This document shows positions 6,312-6,541 of a DNA stretch of 6,541 nt, one piece after another. The notes beneath the pieces are model-generated. The model saw only the letters and a program-made list of their open reading frames with translations, was not told the DNA's origin and did not search any database. The translations under genes were made by a program, and so were the position numbers. Numbering within the stretch: the first letter of the stretch is position 1; the number at the start of each line of letters is the position of its first letter. The stretch spans positions 1,162-7,702 of the forward strand of contig DHLW01000170.1 in NCBI GenBank assembly GCA_002405485.1, written 5' to 3'. Source of the stretch: Phycisphaerales bacterium UBA4658. Its GTDB lineage: Bacteria; Planctomycetota; Phycisphaerae; Phycisphaerales; UBA1924.

Positions 6312-6541
6312 CTACCCCCCCCCAGGCCCCGGCCCAGGCCCCCCCCCCCGCCCCGGCCCCCCACCCCCCCCCCACCTCCCCGCCCCCGCCCCCCCTCCCC
6401 CCCCCCCCGCCCCCCCCCCCCCCCCCCCCGCCTCCGCCGCCCCCCCCCCCCGCCGGGCTCCCCCGGGGGGGGGCTGCCGCGCCGGCCCGCCCCCCCGCCG
6501 CGCCGCCCGCCCCACCCCCCTTCCACCCCCCCCCCCCCCCC
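6312..6541. other. C-rich low-complexity contig end, probable sequencing/assembly artefact
   Basis: From about 6311 ordinary coding sequence stops abruptly and the + strand becomes almost all C, with only about 15 A or T in some 230 bases by my count. There is a 20-base C run at 6410-6429, a 16-base run ending the window (6526-6541), and one 9-base G run at 6465-6473. Read on the minus strand it is poly-G, the form taken by failed cycles in two-colour Illumina chemistry. The open frames here are Gly/Arg-only and have no protein character. I see no gene in this stretch. Confidence 0.8.

Noticed and set aside
6290..6526. Gly/Arg-rich minus-strand open frames at the right end as possible glycine-rich proteins
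   Set aside because: They are translations of poly-C/poly-G low complexity, lie in the suspected artefact region, and have no start context or protein-like composition.

Overview
The window looks like the end of a contig from a GC-rich bacterium, most likely a planctomycete (Planctomycetota, perhaps class Phycisphaerae). This rests on high GC, the lack of recognisable Shine-Dalgarno sites, and two small membrane proteins ending in a CxxC...CPECG zinc ribbon, a pattern I associate with that phylum. The lineage is an inference; there is no rRNA or other marker here.

Layout. Bases 1-432 (+) are the 3' part of gpsA (glycerol-3-phosphate dehydrogenase), cut by the left edge. Four complete + strand genes follow with short gaps: an exported S1/P1 nuclease / zinc-dependent phospholipase C superfamily enzyme (479-1579), two membrane zinc-ribbon proteins (1587-2051 and 2065-2577), and a PhnP-like metallo-beta-lactamase-fold hydrolase (2599-3438). 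A perfect 12-bp hairpin (3459-3486) lies between this run and a convergent minus-strand gene for a large PqqL-like M16 zinc protease (3519-6287, 5' end not recovered). From about 6311 to the end the sequence collapses into C-rich low complexity that reads as a sequencing or assembly artefact, and it removes the protease's N-terminus.

The genes do not form an obvious pathway. The nuclease/PLC-like enzyme has a signal peptide and should act outside the cytoplasm. The M16 protease is probably exported too, but its signal region is lost. The MBL hydrolase and GpsA should be cytosolic, and the zinc-ribbon proteins sit in a membrane. Three of the four complete + strand genes carry a TAnnnT hexamer 5-7 nt before the ATG and none has a Shine-Dalgarno site, which suggests leaderless transcription from separate promoters rather than one operon. 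I found no tRNA, rRNA, CRISPR array, insertion sequence or clear novel defence or biosynthetic system. The observations most worth following are the leaderless-promoter pattern, the tandem zinc-ribbon pair, the enlarged insertion in the nuclease/PLC-like enzyme, and the artefactual contig end.
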